Positions 1-8,726 of a stretch of DNA of 64,000 bases are shown one piece after another; position 1 is the first letter of the stretch; every line of letters begins with the position of its first letter. A program made the translations under genes and the position numbers. The notes beneath the pieces were generated by a model that was not told the origin of the DNA, made no database searches, and worked only from the letters and a program-made list of their open reading frames with translations. Origin of the DNA: Phormidesmis priestleyi ULC007 (GTDB lineage Bacteria > Cyanobacteriota > Cyanobacteriia > Leptolyngbyales > Leptolyngbyaceae); contig NZ_MPPI01000002.1 of assembly GCF_001895925.1 (NCBI RefSeq), positions 92,095 to 156,094 of the forward strand. Reading direction: 5' to 3'.

Positions 1-58
1 TTTGTTCAGCTACCTCTAAGTCAACAGAAATAATAGACAAACAATCTAAAGTTGCCAT
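1..58 (-). CDS. possible 5' end of a gene running off the left edge
   Basis: On the minus strand an ATG at 58 opens 19 codons that stay open to the window edge (first residues MATLDCLSII). The sequence before the ATG has a weak purine-rich stretch (AGAGATAG) right at the start codon. The piece is too short to assign a family, and chance is a real alternative. Confidence 0.25.
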   Translation of the reverse strand, partial: MATLDCLSIISVDLEVAEQ

Positions 59-154
59 CTATCTCTAGTTCTGGAATTGAGGTTGAGAAGGCGCTTCTAG
101 AACGGTTATGTTGACGAGGGGCGTAGCATTAAAATCCCTAATATCAATAGATGG

Positions 155-976
155 TCACTGCTCCAAGTCGGTTTGCTCAAACGATGAATTAGCAACTTGA
201 TGATTGCGAGACAAGCTTTGAATTTCTGTTCGTAGTGCAGCAATTTCTGTTTGTAAAGCTTGTATCGACTTTACCCCAGCAATCTCTGCTTGTTCATTTT
301 CAGCATCTTGACCCACAAAGAAGGTGGCGATCGTAGCGGTGACATAACCGAAGATTGCAAAACCATACACCGCTAATATAAAGCATAAAATACGACCCTC
401 CGGCGACTGGGGAAAATAGTCTGACCCCATGGTAGTCATCAGCATTGCAGTCCACCATAAAGCAGTGCTATAGCTTTCTAAACCGTTTGGCAGGTCTCGT
501 TCAAAGGCATACATTCCCGCCGCGCCGCCTAAAGTGACGATCGCAGTCGAAGCCACAACGTAGCCAAATCCGCGCCGTTGAAAGCTAGCACTCAGCGATC
601 GCATTCCTCTAGTGGTGCGGGTCATCACGCCTAACAATCGGACTCCTCGCGCTGCCCGCATCACCCGGAAAATTCGCAAGGTGCGGAGGGCAGGCAAAAC
701 CAGTGAGCAGACCGTTAACCAATTCCGCCGCAGATAAGCGCCTTTGTGGGGAGCCAGGACAAACTCTAATAGAAAATCAAAAATAAAGAGAATCCAAATC
801 GTGAGGCTAACAGCATTGAGAAATGGATTGGTATCCCAAATGAGTTCAATAATAAGTAGAGTTAGCCAGCCAAAGCTTAACACTAGCATTGGCACATCAA
901 GCCAGTCTTCAAGCTGTTGAAGAACTTCGCTGCGGACTTGCGATAGGGATTTTTCCAGGGGGTTCAAAGGATTCAT
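155..976 (-). CDS. voltage-gated-type ion channel, six-TM layout, unusual pore filter
   Basis: This 273-aa membrane protein has the layout of a bacterial tetrameric cation channel: S1-S4-like helices, an S4-like arginine ladder at about residues 98-115, a pore loop, a last helix, and a C-terminal coiled-coil tail (about 230-260). In potassium channels the filter reads TVGYGD. Here the aligned segment (residues 181-186) reads TTMGSD, so the Gly-Tyr-Gly core is missing. Family membership is clear from the layout, but potassium selectivity should not be assumed. It is a monocistronic-looking gene on the minus strand. Confidence 0.8.
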   Translation of the reverse strand: MNPLNPLEKSLSQVRSEVLQQLEDWLDVPMLVLSFGWLTLLIIELIWDTNPFLNAVSLTIWILFIFDFLLEFVLAPHKGAYLRRNWLTVCSLVLPALRTLRIFRVMRAARGVRLLGVMTRTTRGMRSLSASFQRRGFGYVVASTAIVTLGGAAGMYAFERDLPNGLESYSTALWWTAMLMTTMGSDYFPQSPEGRILCFILAVYGFAIFGYVTATIATFFVGQDAENEQAEIAGVKSIQALQTEIAALRTEIQSLSRNHQVANSSFEQTDLEQ

Positions 977-1297
977 GCTTTGTTGGCGGTGCTATAAGTT
1001 AGCCCACAGTAGCGCGATTGCCAATTTTCTATAGAGCGCTCTCCTTAAATGCTCGATCGCAACCCCACTCTTGATCTATCACTGAGCATCTAGCGCAAGG
1101 AAATACTATATTGACACAAGCGCGTCAGCCTTACTATTGTTCGCCAGCAATTCCAAATTCAAGCTCGAAAGCCACTTTTTGCGTGATCTGTTTCTGGCTT
1201 ATTGAACCCATTCTCAACAAGCCGACGATAAACCAAGGCTTGTCGAGTTCAAGGATCGTCAGAAACTTTTGAATTTGGAATTGCTGATTATTCGCAG
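977..1297. other. intergenic region with a 142-bp palindrome-ended element
   Basis: The 321 bases between the channel and SLH genes contain no convincing ORF. The only structure seen is the inverted-repeat element at 1145-1286, which ends just downstream of the SLH gene's stop codon. Confidence 0.6.
1145..1286. mobile_element. 142-bp MITE-like element with perfect 18-bp terminal inverted repeats
   Basis: CAGCAATTCCAAATTCAA at 1145-1162 is repeated as its exact reverse complement at 1269-1286. The 106 bases between them carry no ORF. Length and perfect ends fit a non-autonomous miniature transposable element. No clear target duplication is visible. It could also act as a bidirectional transcription end for the SLH gene, whose stop lies 12 bases away. 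Confidence 0.5.
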
Positions 1298-2233
1298 TTA
1301 GCGTTGTCCTACAATATATTGAGCGGTCGTCCGATCAGCGATCGGTTCAGCCCGACCTTGACTGACTAGGGCTTGATAAATTAAAGCGGCCATTTCTCCA
1401 CGAGTCGCAGGTTGGTTCGGATTCAAAACTCTAACATTCGGATGATTCACGACAATACCTGCTCTCGTTGCAGCGGCAACCTCATCCACCGCGTAAGCAG
1501 GAATTCGGTTTGCATCCTGATAGTATTGGTTCAATAACGCAGAGGGCGATTGAGTTTTAGGTTGATTGGGGGTGTTTGGGGTGACTGGCGTTGCGGCGCT
1601 AGATTGAGTGTTTGCAGCAGCAGCAACTACAGGACGGATCAATGGTGCTAAAAGCGCTGTTGACGCGATCGGAAACATCAGCCCTTGTCGTCTAGCTGGC
1701 TGAGGGCGAGTTGACTGACTTGAGGCAGTAGGGGTCGCAGATTGCTGTGACGTTTGTGCTGCCTTTTGCAACTCTAGATTTCGCGCCAGTGATGAGACTG
1801 CTTCTACCTTGCTCACAGGCTGTCTCGGACGAAAGTAACCGCCTGGATAGCCAGAGAGAAATCCCGTTTGGTATGCCTCCTTGATCGCAGGTGCTGCCCA
1901 ATATCCTTGGGGCACATCCTTAAAGGCGCTGCCGCTAGAAATGCTTCGCTCTTTACTTTGATTAAAAGCATCTCGAATAATCGCTGCAAATTCATCTCGG
2001 TCAACCGGGCTATTTGGACGATAAGTGCCATCTGGGTATCCGGTAACAATGTTACGGTCTGCCAGTCTAGCAATGAAAGGTTGCGCCCAGTGGTCTGACG
2101 TGTCTGGAAAGCTCACAGTTTGGGCAGTGACCGAATTTGACAGCGCAGAAATGAAGGGTGCAACTGTAGCGGTCAGGACTGCGATCGCAACAACTGCAAT
2201 CTCTATCTTAGGGGTTGGTGTCAGTTTCAACAT
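1298..2233 (-). CDS. S-layer homology (SLH) domain protein
   Basis: The 311-aa protein starts with a hydrophobic export signal (about residues 10-38). Two canonical SLH repeats follow (about 43-95 and 103-152), with signatures FPDTSDHWAQ...GYPDGTYRPN and FKDVPQGYWA...GYPGGYFRPR. A low-complexity Ser/Thr/Pro/Gln linker leads to a weaker third SLH-like unit at the C-terminus (about 235-295). SLH repeats bind cell-wall-linked polysaccharide, so the protein is expected outside the inner membrane. No enzymatic domain or beta-barrel is present, unlike large SLH porins of cyanobacteria. Confidence 0.85.
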   Translation of the reverse strand: MLKLTPTPKIEIAVVAIAVLTATVAPFISALSNSVTAQTVSFPDTSDHWAQPFIARLADRNIVTGYPDGTYRPNSPVDRDEFAAIIRDAFNQSKERSISSGSAFKDVPQGYWAAPAIKEAYQTGFLSGYPGGYFRPRQPVSKVEAVSSLARNLELQKAAQTSQQSATPTASSQSTRPQPARRQGLMFPIASTALLAPLIRPVVAAAANTQSSAATPVTPNTPNQPKTQSPSALLNQYYQDANRIPAYAVDEVAAATRAGIVVNHPNVRVLNPNQPATRGEMAALIYQALVSQGRAEPIADRTTAQYIVGQR

Positions 2234-2328
2234 GGTTCATCTTTATAGATAGCCGCTTACAAGTTAACTTCTTTATATGAAGCATTCGTCCATCGGTAGA
2301 ATGAGGTTAAGGTTTTTGTTGCTCTTGA

Positions 2329-2583
2329 GCAGCAGCAACGGGTAGACCTACTGATCAGCCCGCAACCGCCGCCGAAACTCTCTTAAATCACTTCGCCAGC
2401 CAGCAGATTGCAACCACGCCTGATACTCAGACCGAACTAGTTCAGCAAGTGCTATTAGCAGAGGCTAAAAAGGATTGGTTTTTTAGGCAGTTCTTAATCC
2501 AGCAAGGGCAGGAGGTCATTAAAACAATGCCAGAAAGTGTGATTTCAAAAGCGTTTGAGCAAGCGATCGAGCAGCTTGGTTAA
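2329..2583 (+). pseudogene. 5'-truncated ORF remnant of unknown family
   Basis: An open frame of 84 codons runs from just after a TGA (2326-2328) to the TAA at 2581-2583. It has protein-like composition (ending ...SKAFEQAIEQLG) but no ATG near its beginning; only internal GTG/ATG codons exist. A short separate frame upstream (ATG at 2311, MRLRFLLLL...) looks like the start of a signal sequence that ends in a stop one frame away. Together these suggest a frameshifted small secreted protein gene. It overlaps the photolyase stop by a few bases on the other strand. No family is recognised. Confidence 0.35.
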
Positions 2584-4034
2584 TCGACCTCTGGTTCTTT
2601 GCCTGTAATGGTTCGTTGCTGTTGATATTGTTCTTTAAATTTGCGCTGTTGTTGATTGTGATCGACGATCGCAGCCGGATAACCACAGCGATCGCGATCG
2701 GATTGCGAAATCTCTCCCGTAATCAAATCTTTAGTATCAACGCCGCGTAACTCTGGCAACCATTCACGAATGTAGTCTGCGTCTGCATCAAACTTTTTTG
2801 CCTGACTCGCAGGATTGAAAATTCGCAACGGCTTAGGGTCCATGCCACTTGATGCACTCCACTGCCAGCCGCCATTATTAGCAGACAGATCACCATCGTA
2901 GAGTTTTTGCATAAAATACTTCTCGCCTAACCGAAAATCTACGAGCAGATCCTTAGTTAAAAAACTGGCAACAATCATCCGGCAACGGTTGTGCATCCAG
3001 GCAGTTTCGTTCATTTGGCGCATGGCAGCATCGACGATCGGATACCCTGTCCGCCCCTCACACCAAGCCTGAAAATACTCCTCGTTGTTCTCCCACGGAA
3101 AGGTTTTGAGAACTTTGCGATAAGCCCCTTCTGCCAACTCTGGGAAGAAATACATCACGTGCTGATAAAACTCTCGCCACGCCAACTCTTGTCGCCACGT
3201 CTGAATGCTGGCTTGAGTTTCATCACTGCGGCTCTGCTCTAATGCCGTCACCGTTGCCGCCCACACCGATCGTACGCCAATCACCCCAAACTTAAGCGCC
3301 GCACTCAGCCGCGATGTCCCCGGATTTGCCGGAAAGTTTCGCTGTTCTTGATAAGCATTGATTGCCGCGTCACAAAATTCTGCTAATCGCGCTTGGGCAG
3401 CTTGTTCTCCCGGTTCCAGCATTAAAGCATTGTCCCAAACAAAGCCCAAATCTTTTGCAGTAGGAAGCGCGATCGCGCCCGCAGACTTTGCTGTTTCTGC
3501 CTCGGCTTCAGTCAGCCCTTCTGCACCCACAAAGTTAGGCATCGGTTCTGCTTTGGGTTTGCTGACCCAATTCCGCCAAAACGGAGAATAAACCGTGTAA
3601 GGCGAACCCGAACCTGATTTGATTTCTTCTGGAGAATGCAGTAGCTGATCCCAGGAAGTTTTGACTTCGATTCCGGCTTGGTTAAGGGCGGAGATCATTG
3701 CCCGATCGCGCTCCTGAGAATATGGCTCAACATCCCAATTCCAGAAAACCGCTTTGGCGTTCAGGGTTTTTGCCAGATTGGGAACTGCCACTCGTGGGTC
3801 GGCGTTGAGAATCAGTAATTGGCTTCCCGCTTCTGCATAGCGCTGCTGGAGCGATCGTAGACTCCCGATCATATAAGTGACTCGTGCAGGAGCGATATCA
3901 TCTCGCTGCAAAAGATTGGGATCGAGACAAAAAACGCCAACGACTTTGGGCGATCGTTGACGCGCGATCGACAGCCCGACATTATCCGCAGTTCGCAAAT
4001 CTCGACGGTGCAAAAACAAAATCAGATCAGACAT
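2580..4034 (-). CDS. phr: deoxyribodipyrimidine photo-lyase (class I CPD, 8-HDF type)
   Basis: This 484-aa protein uses blue/near-UV light to split cyclobutane pyrimidine dimers. An N-terminal Rossmann antenna domain opens with LILFLHRRDLR. The C-terminal FAD domain contains WRQELAWREFY, GYPIVDAAMRQM, WMHNRCRMIVASF and NGGWQW. The length equals that of the Synechococcus elongatus (Anacystis) enzyme, which carries 8-hydroxy-5-deazaflavin as antenna, and a cofH gene lies 7.6 kb away. It is the third gene of a folK-NUDIX-phr operon, 42 bases after the NUDIX stop. Cryptochrome function is less likely given the operon and length. Confidence 0.92.
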   Translation of the reverse strand: MSDLILFLHRRDLRTADNVGLSIARQRSPKVVGVFCLDPNLLQRDDIAPARVTYMIGSLRSLQQRYAEAGSQLLILNADPRVAVPNLAKTLNAKAVFWNWDVEPYSQERDRAMISALNQAGIEVKTSWDQLLHSPEEIKSGSGSPYTVYSPFWRNWVSKPKAEPMPNFVGAEGLTEAEAETAKSAGAIALPTAKDLGFVWDNALMLEPGEQAAQARLAEFCDAAINAYQEQRNFPANPGTSRLSAALKFGVIGVRSVWAATVTALEQSRSDETQASIQTWRQELAWREFYQHVMYFFPELAEGAYRKVLKTFPWENNEEYFQAWCEGRTGYPIVDAAMRQMNETAWMHNRCRMIVASFLTKDLLVDFRLGEKYFMQKLYDGDLSANNGGWQWSASSGMDPKPLRIFNPASQAKKFDADADYIREWLPELRGVDTKDLITGEISQSDRDRCGYPAAIVDHNQQQRKFKEQYQQQRTITGKEPEVD

Positions 4035-4076
4035 AGAAATCAGTAGAGAGCGAATGGCTACACTTTCTACTATCCC

Positions 4077-4625
4077 CTAACTCAGGAATGGTTTCGCCAG
4101 CATAAAGCTACAGATTGACTTAGCATCGGTCAAATCGCCTGAATAGATCGCCTGTTCTACTTCTTTAGAGGTCATCAGAACTGTTTCAATATCCTCATCG
4201 TCATCTTGCTTAGGAGGATTTTCTAGCAGTTCTAAATCCGTTGCCAGAAATGCGTAAATAATCTCATCCGAATAGCCCGGAGCCAAAAAGAACTCACCGA
4301 GCTTTTTCCATTGCCCTGCTCGATAGCCGACTTCTTCTTGAATCTCGCGCCCGATCGTTCCCGCCGGAGCTTCGCCCACTTCCAGCGTTCCTGCTGGAAA
4401 CTCTAGCAATCGCCCCTGCACTGTAAAGCGATATTGCCGAGTCAGCACCAGTTTGCCATCAGGCGTAACCGGAACTGCTAGAGCACCTCCCGGATGGCGC
4501 ACACATTCCCACTCGCCTTCAGATTTGTTAGGCAAGCGCAACCGATTGACTTCAAAATTAAACTTGCGCCCCTTATAAGAAAGGCGCTGTCTAAGCAACT
4601 GAGGCGGTTCTGAACCCAAAGCCAT
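4077..4625 (-). CDS. NUDIX hydrolase, ADP-ribose pyrophosphatase-like
   Basis: The start chosen is the ATG at 4625 (MALGSEPPQL), because the longer reading frame overlaps folK and only the shorter protein aligns with the family. The protein is about 182 aa. The NUDIX box is present as G(x5)E(x7)REIQEEVG, with GTLEVGEAPAGTIGREIQEE visible in the middle of the protein. The surrounding sequence (PAGTLE before it, LAPGYSDEIIYAF after it) matches ADP-ribose pyrophosphatases, which hydrolyse ADP-ribose to AMP and ribose 5-phosphate. It lies 29 bases after the folK stop and is probably co-transcribed with folK and phr. Confidence 0.85.
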   Translation of the reverse strand: MALGSEPPQLLRQRLSYKGRKFNFEVNRLRLPNKSEGEWECVRHPGGALAVPVTPDGKLVLTRQYRFTVQGRLLEFPAGTLEVGEAPAGTIGREIQEEVGYRAGQWKKLGEFFLAPGYSDEIIYAFLATDLELLENPPKQDDDEDIETVLMTSKEVEQAIYSGDLTDAKSICSFMLAKPFLS

Positions 4626-4654
4626 GAGCAAAAAGGGTAAAGGGCAAAAAGTCT

Positions 4655-5155
4655 CTAACTGCTCGCCTGTCTGACCCCTGAACGATCGACGAGTTGGGCA
4701 AGTTGAGCGATCGTCGCGCCCGTCACAGGCTCTACCCAATCAGGGGCAATTTCTGCGAGCGGAACCAAAACAAAGGCCCGATCGCACATCCGAGGATGGG
4801 GAATTTGCAAATCAGACGTATTTAAGATTACATCATCAAACAGGAGCAAGTCTAAGTCAAGGGTTCGCGCACTCCATCGCTGCTGTCTGACTCTCCCAAA
4901 CCCAAGCTCGACCTCTAGAAGGGCTTGTAACAATTTGTGCGGAGTGAGCGTAGTTTTCAGTAATGCACACTGATTGAGATAATCAGGCTGAGGAGGACTG
5001 TCAGGCAAGGTGAGCGCTTTAGTTAAGTAAAGGTGCGATCGCTGCACGACTTTGATCCCCGGTGTGCGATCGAGGGTTTCAAGCGCCGATTTTAGAATGG
5101 TCTGAGAGTCGCCCAGATTACTACCCAGCGCAATGGCACACGGAACAAATTGCAT
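4655..5155 (-). CDS. folK: 7,8-dihydro-6-hydroxymethylpterin pyrophosphokinase (folate synthesis)
   Basis: FolK transfers pyrophosphate from ATP to 6-hydroxymethyl-7,8-dihydropterin. Family motifs are intact: AIALGSNLGDS at the N-terminus, GFGRVRQQRWSARTLDLDLL (the PPPK signature) and IPHPRMCDRAFVL. The start at 5155 (MQFVPCAIAL) is preferred: the longer frame to 5275 would translate the interspersed repeat immediately upstream. First gene of the folK-NUDIX-phr operon. The repeat at 5182-5297 lies in its leader, so it may sit between promoter and gene. Confidence 0.92.
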   Translation of the reverse strand: MQFVPCAIALGSNLGDSQTILKSALETLDRTPGIKVVQRSHLYLTKALTLPDSPPQPDYLNQCALLKTTLTPHKLLQALLEVELGFGRVRQQRWSARTLDLDLLLFDDVILNTSDLQIPHPRMCDRAFVLVPLAEIAPDWVEPVTGATIAQLAQLVDRSGVRQASS

Positions 5156-5181
5156 AAAGTTCAAACGGATCAAATTCTCAA

Positions 5182-5297
5182 ACAGATTTTTATAGAGGAA
5201 TGGTTTGGCTAGGGGCAATCCCCCGTGGTTGCCCTCCGTCAGAGGTAGGCATGGGGGCGTTACCCCTACAGCCATTTCATTCCTTCATTCTGCAATG
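5182..5297. repeat. interspersed ~115-bp GC-rich element, copy 1
   Basis: The core around 5209-5274 is shared with copies at 48601-48715 and 50017-50132; all contain GGTTGCCCTCCGTCAG and GGGGCGYTAYCCCTACAGCC or their complements. The right end (CATTCTGCAATG) matches the ends of the other copies. Non-coding in all three places. It behaves like a MITE or REP-type family. This copy lies in the leader of folK. Confidence 0.75.
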
Positions 5298-5423
5298 TCC
5301 TTAAATATTAGGATAAAGAGTCGATTAAATTAGAGACACACGATCGCCACCAACCTACTTCACCTCGATCGATTGCTGCTATGATTGGCCGCGATCGCCC
5401 CTCTCAGCTTCAATAAATTTGGT

Positions 5424-6320
5424 ATGTCGTCGTTCTTCCTCAAATCTCTCAGCGTCTTATCAAGCGGATTGATCGTCTCAGGCTTTGTGATCTTGCCTGT
5501 GTGCGAGGTCACTCCAGTTGTGATGGCGCAAAACAACGAGCAGGCGGCAGAAGCTAAAGTCAGTCAGGGTTTACAGCTAATCCAGCAGGGCAGACTCAAC
5601 GAGGCGATCGACGCATTTCGGCAGGCAACGCAGATCAATCCCAAGATGGCAGCCGCTCACTATAATTTGGGGCTGGCACTGCGGCAACAAGGGCAACTGC
5701 AAGCCTCGGCAACGGCATTCCATCAAGCGACCCAGGCTGATCCCAATTTTGCCCTCGCTTATGCCAATCTAGGAGCCGCACTGATTGAAGGAAACAACCT
5801 CAATCAGGCGCGAGATTATTTGCAGCGATCGCTCGAACTCGACCCAAAACTAGGACTCGCTCACTACAATCTAGGACTGGTGCTAGAGCTTCAAGGCGAC
5901 TTGCCAAGGGCGGTTGGTGCCTTTCGAGAGGCAGCCCAGTTTACGCCCAACGCGCCAGAACCACTCTATCACTTGGGGTTGGTGTATCAAAAACAGCAAA
6001 AACCGAGTGAGGCGATCGCGGCATTTCGGCAAGCGGTGCAGCGCAACCCTAACTATGCAGAAGCTCATTACAGCTTGGGTTCAACTCTGTTTAGTCAAGG
6101 AGATTTAGGCGGCGCTCTGACCGCGTTTCGCAAGTCCAGCCAGGTGAACCCTAACTATGCCAATGCTTACTATGGAGCAGGGTTAGTCTTTGTCCGTCAA
6201 AACAAGATCAGCGACGCTCAACAAACTTTGAACTATGCCAAAAATCTCTTTACAGCACAAAAAAATCTGCCTTGGGCAGAAAAAGCAGAGCAGCAGCTTA
6301 AAAAGCTTAGAAATCGCTAG
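5424..6320 (+). CDS. secreted or periplasmic TPR-repeat protein
   Basis: The ATG at 5424 (MSSFFLKSLSVLSS) is preferred over an upstream TTG because it begins a signal peptide ending near the VMAQ cleavage-like site. The rest is seven or so tandem tetratricopeptide repeats of 34 residues (typical unit: A..NLG.AL..QG....A...F..A...NP). TPR arrays bind protein partners; nothing indicates which. It stands alone on the plus strand and is followed by a GC-rich hairpin at 6339-6354. Confidence 0.85.
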   Translation: MSSFFLKSLSVLSSGLIVSGFVILPVCEVTPVVMAQNNEQAAEAKVSQGLQLIQQGRLNEAIDAFRQATQINPKMAAAHYNLGLALRQQGQLQASATAFHQATQADPNFALAYANLGAALIEGNNLNQARDYLQRSLELDPKLGLAHYNLGLVLELQGDLPRAVGAFREAAQFTPNAPEPLYHLGLVYQKQQKPSEAIAAFRQAVQRNPNYAEAHYSLGSTLFSQGDLGGALTAFRKSSQVNPNYANAYYGAGLVFVRQNKISDAQQTLNYAKNLFTAQKNLPWAEKAEQQLKKLRNR

Positions 6321-6338
6321 AAAACCTCCCAGCAAACA

Positions 6339-6354
6339 AGGGGCTTAAGCCCCT
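6339..6354. terminator. perfect 16-base palindrome after the TPR gene
   Basis: AGGGGCTTAAGCCCCT is self-complementary and lies between two convergent genes. It lacks a T-run, so it is only a possible transcription end for the TPR gene or the opposing membrane protein gene. Confidence 0.35.
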
Positions 6355-6370
6355 CGTCAACTCAGTTTTA

Positions 6371-6742
6371 TCAACCGGGCGAATCTAAATCCAAGGCTTG
6401 AGAGCCACCTTGCTCAAGCTCTGCCAAAATCTTGCCTAATTGCCACCAGACTAGCCAGGTGATTCCGATCGTCAAAGGCACCGCGATTCCATAAGCCAGA
6501 AACGTAGGAAGTCCAAAAATCTCCATGCCAGCAGACAGAAAGAAGCAACAGCCGCCCGCAATGCCTAAAAATGGGACTAAAAGCTGCATTCCTCGCACAT
6601 TGGCTAGTGTGCGCGTCGATCGGTTTTTTGACCACTCGCGCACCGATTGTTTAAGGACGGCATCAAAGGCGGTGCCAGAAGCGAGACTCGCCAGCAGTCC
6701 GACAACGAGAAGCAGGTAAGGAGGTTCGGGAAAGCTATACAC
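6371..6742 (-). CDS. small conserved-type membrane protein of unknown function
   Basis: The 123-aa protein starts at a GTG (6742). It has an N-terminal hydrophobic segment (about 8-28), a charged stretch (KQSVREWSKNRSTRT) and two further membrane spans (about 50-70 and 78-102), then a short acidic tail. No known domain is recognised. It starts 38 bases after the stop of the ABC1 kinase gene on the same strand, so it may belong to that transcript. Confidence 0.65.
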   Translation of the reverse strand: MYSFPEPPYLLLVVGLLASLASGTAFDAVLKQSVREWSKNRSTRTLANVRGMQLLVPFLGIAGGCCFFLSAGMEIFGLPTFLAYGIAVPLTIGITWLVWWQLGKILAELEQGGSQALDLDSPG

Positions 6743-6780
6743 GGTTGGTTAAGAAGGTAATGGAGTTGATGGTTCGTCGC

Positions 6781-8538
6781 TTAAAACTTCTTCATCCTAC
6801 CGTTCGCAGAGGGATCAGTCAAAGCAGCCACCGAGGGAATAATAGCAGCAGTACGGGCAGCAGAAAACTCTGCGATCGCACCAACCGCAGCACTGAGCAG
6901 ACGATCGGGCTTGAGGTCGTCTTTGATCAGATCCCACAAGCGCCGGACTTCTTCAGTGTGCAGCCGATCGTCTTCGGTGAGTGCCAGCAGCAACTGTTGC
7001 CGCAAAAACTGACCTTCACCAGAGAGAATGTATTGCAGCCCTAGCTGAGCGGTTGGCAGCAGATCAAACCCGGCATCAGACTGAGCGATCGCGATCAGAT
7101 TCTCTAGTCGCTGCCATTGAAACTTGCCGTCTTTAAATAGCACTTCGATTAGCCTGCGCCGCAGTTGAGCCGATTCGCCCGTCAACAGACGACGAGCGAT
7201 GTAAGGATAGGCAACTTCGACGATTCTAAAATTGGGATTGAGGGTGAGCGCTAACCCTTCTTGAGTCACCAGCGATCGAATGATCAGCGCGAACTTTGCC
7301 GGAATTCGGAACGGATAGTCATACATCAGCTTCGAGAACTGATCGGTGATCGTCTTGAAGTTAAAGTCTCGGACGCTCTCGCCCATGATGTTGCCCAACA
7401 CCGACTCTAATGCTGGAACGATCGGATAAATATCAACATCAGATGTCAGAAATCCCAGTTTTACAAAATCTTTGGCTAGCTCAACGTAATCTTTGTTGAT
7501 CAAGTGAACGACAGCATCGACGAGCGTTTCTTTACCGCTTTCCTCTAGCTGATCCATCATGCCAAAGTCGATGTAAGCCATCTGCGCTGTTACCGGGTGA
7601 TTGCCGTTTGTCGAAGGTGGCGGGGCGACAGCAAACAAATTACCAGGGTGGGGGTCGGCGTGAAAAAAGCCGTGTTCGAGCAATTGCCGCAAGCCAGAAG
7701 TGACCCCAATCCGAATCAGAGCATCGGTGTCTAGCCCCGCTTGTTTGATGCGATCGGTATCAGTCAGCTTAAAGCCATTAATCCACTCCAACACGAGAAC
7801 GGTGTGAGTGGTGTAACGCCACACGATCGACGGAACTTTAACGGTGGGGTCACTGCGAAAATTATCGGCAAATTTTTCAGCGTTTCGCCCTTCGTTGATA
7901 TAGTCGATTTCTTCAAACAGTTTGGTGCCAAACTCATCGACAATCAGCGTCAGGTCATGCCCCAAATTGAGCGGCAGCCACGGTGATAGCCAGCTTGCTG
8001 CCCAACGCATCAGATAGAGATCGAGGGTCAAAATCGGGTGAAGATTGGGACGCTGCACCTTGACAGCAACCTCTTCGCCACTATAGAGACGAGCGCGATA
8101 GACCTGACCCAAACTTGCGGCTGCAACCGGGTCAGGAGAAATTTCGCTGAAAATATCACCGATCGTATTGTCAAGCTGCGTCTCAATAATGTGCAGAGCA
8201 AGCTCGTTAGAAAACGGCGGCAACTGATCTTGCAGCTTTACCAACTCGTCGAGAAAGTCTTGCCGCACCAAGTCAGGACGAGTGGAGAGCGCCTGACCAA
8301 CCTTGATAAACGTCGGCCCTAAATCAGTGAGAATCTGCCGTAGCTGAGAAGCGCGACGATATTTGTTCCGCTCCTCTTGCCCTTGCCATTCATCCCACTT
8401 GAGACCGAGGATAAATCCAACAAAAAATCCGGTGACTCTGAGGGCACGCCAGATAGCCCTCCACGGACGGTAGCGATAATATCGGGCGATCGTGCCCGCG
8501 TCATAGCGTCTAAGTTGACTCAGGGGACTTCGACCCAC
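6781..8538 (-). CDS. ABC1/UbiB/AarF family atypical protein kinase-like protein
   Basis: This 585-aa protein has the family's KxGQ motif (FIKVGQALSTRPDL), the nucleotide-binding Lys (EVAVKVQRP), the catalytic-loop motif HADPHPGNL and the metal-binding DFG equivalent (YIDFGMMD). A hydrophobic tail is not obvious. UbiB/ADCK proteins are ATPases needed for isoprenoid-quinone synthesis or lipid homeostasis; cyanobacteria and plastids carry several paralogues. Which one this is cannot be told from sequence alone. A plastoquinone-, tocopherol- or plastoglobule-related role is inference. Confidence 0.88.
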   Translation of the reverse strand: MGRSPLSQLRRYDAGTIARYYRYRPWRAIWRALRVTGFFVGFILGLKWDEWQGQEERNKYRRASQLRQILTDLGPTFIKVGQALSTRPDLVRQDFLDELVKLQDQLPPFSNELALHIIETQLDNTIGDIFSEISPDPVAAASLGQVYRARLYSGEEVAVKVQRPNLHPILTLDLYLMRWAASWLSPWLPLNLGHDLTLIVDEFGTKLFEEIDYINEGRNAEKFADNFRSDPTVKVPSIVWRYTTHTVLVLEWINGFKLTDTDRIKQAGLDTDALIRIGVTSGLRQLLEHGFFHADPHPGNLFAVAPPPSTNGNHPVTAQMAYIDFGMMDQLEESGKETLVDAVVHLINKDYVELAKDFVKLGFLTSDVDIYPIVPALESVLGNIMGESVRDFNFKTITDQFSKLMYDYPFRIPAKFALIIRSLVTQEGLALTLNPNFRIVEVAYPYIARRLLTGESAQLRRRLIEVLFKDGKFQWQRLENLIAIAQSDAGFDLLPTAQLGLQYILSGEGQFLRQQLLLALTEDDRLHTEEVRRLWDLIKDDLKPDRLLSAAVGAIAEFSAARTAAIIPSVAALTDPSANGRMKKF

Positions 8539-8726
8539 GTTCTGCTGTGCCTCTCAAGACTAAAAAAGAACTGCTACTAATTAATGATTACTAATTGTTA
8601 CCTTTTGTTTAATTCTAGTATGGAAAACTACAAAATTTTTGCTTTGCGTCCTCTATGCCACTCTTTCGCCTCAGATTGTCAACCGTGAAGTTTCTAGACC
8701 TTGTGCTGATTGTTGCAGACGATCGC

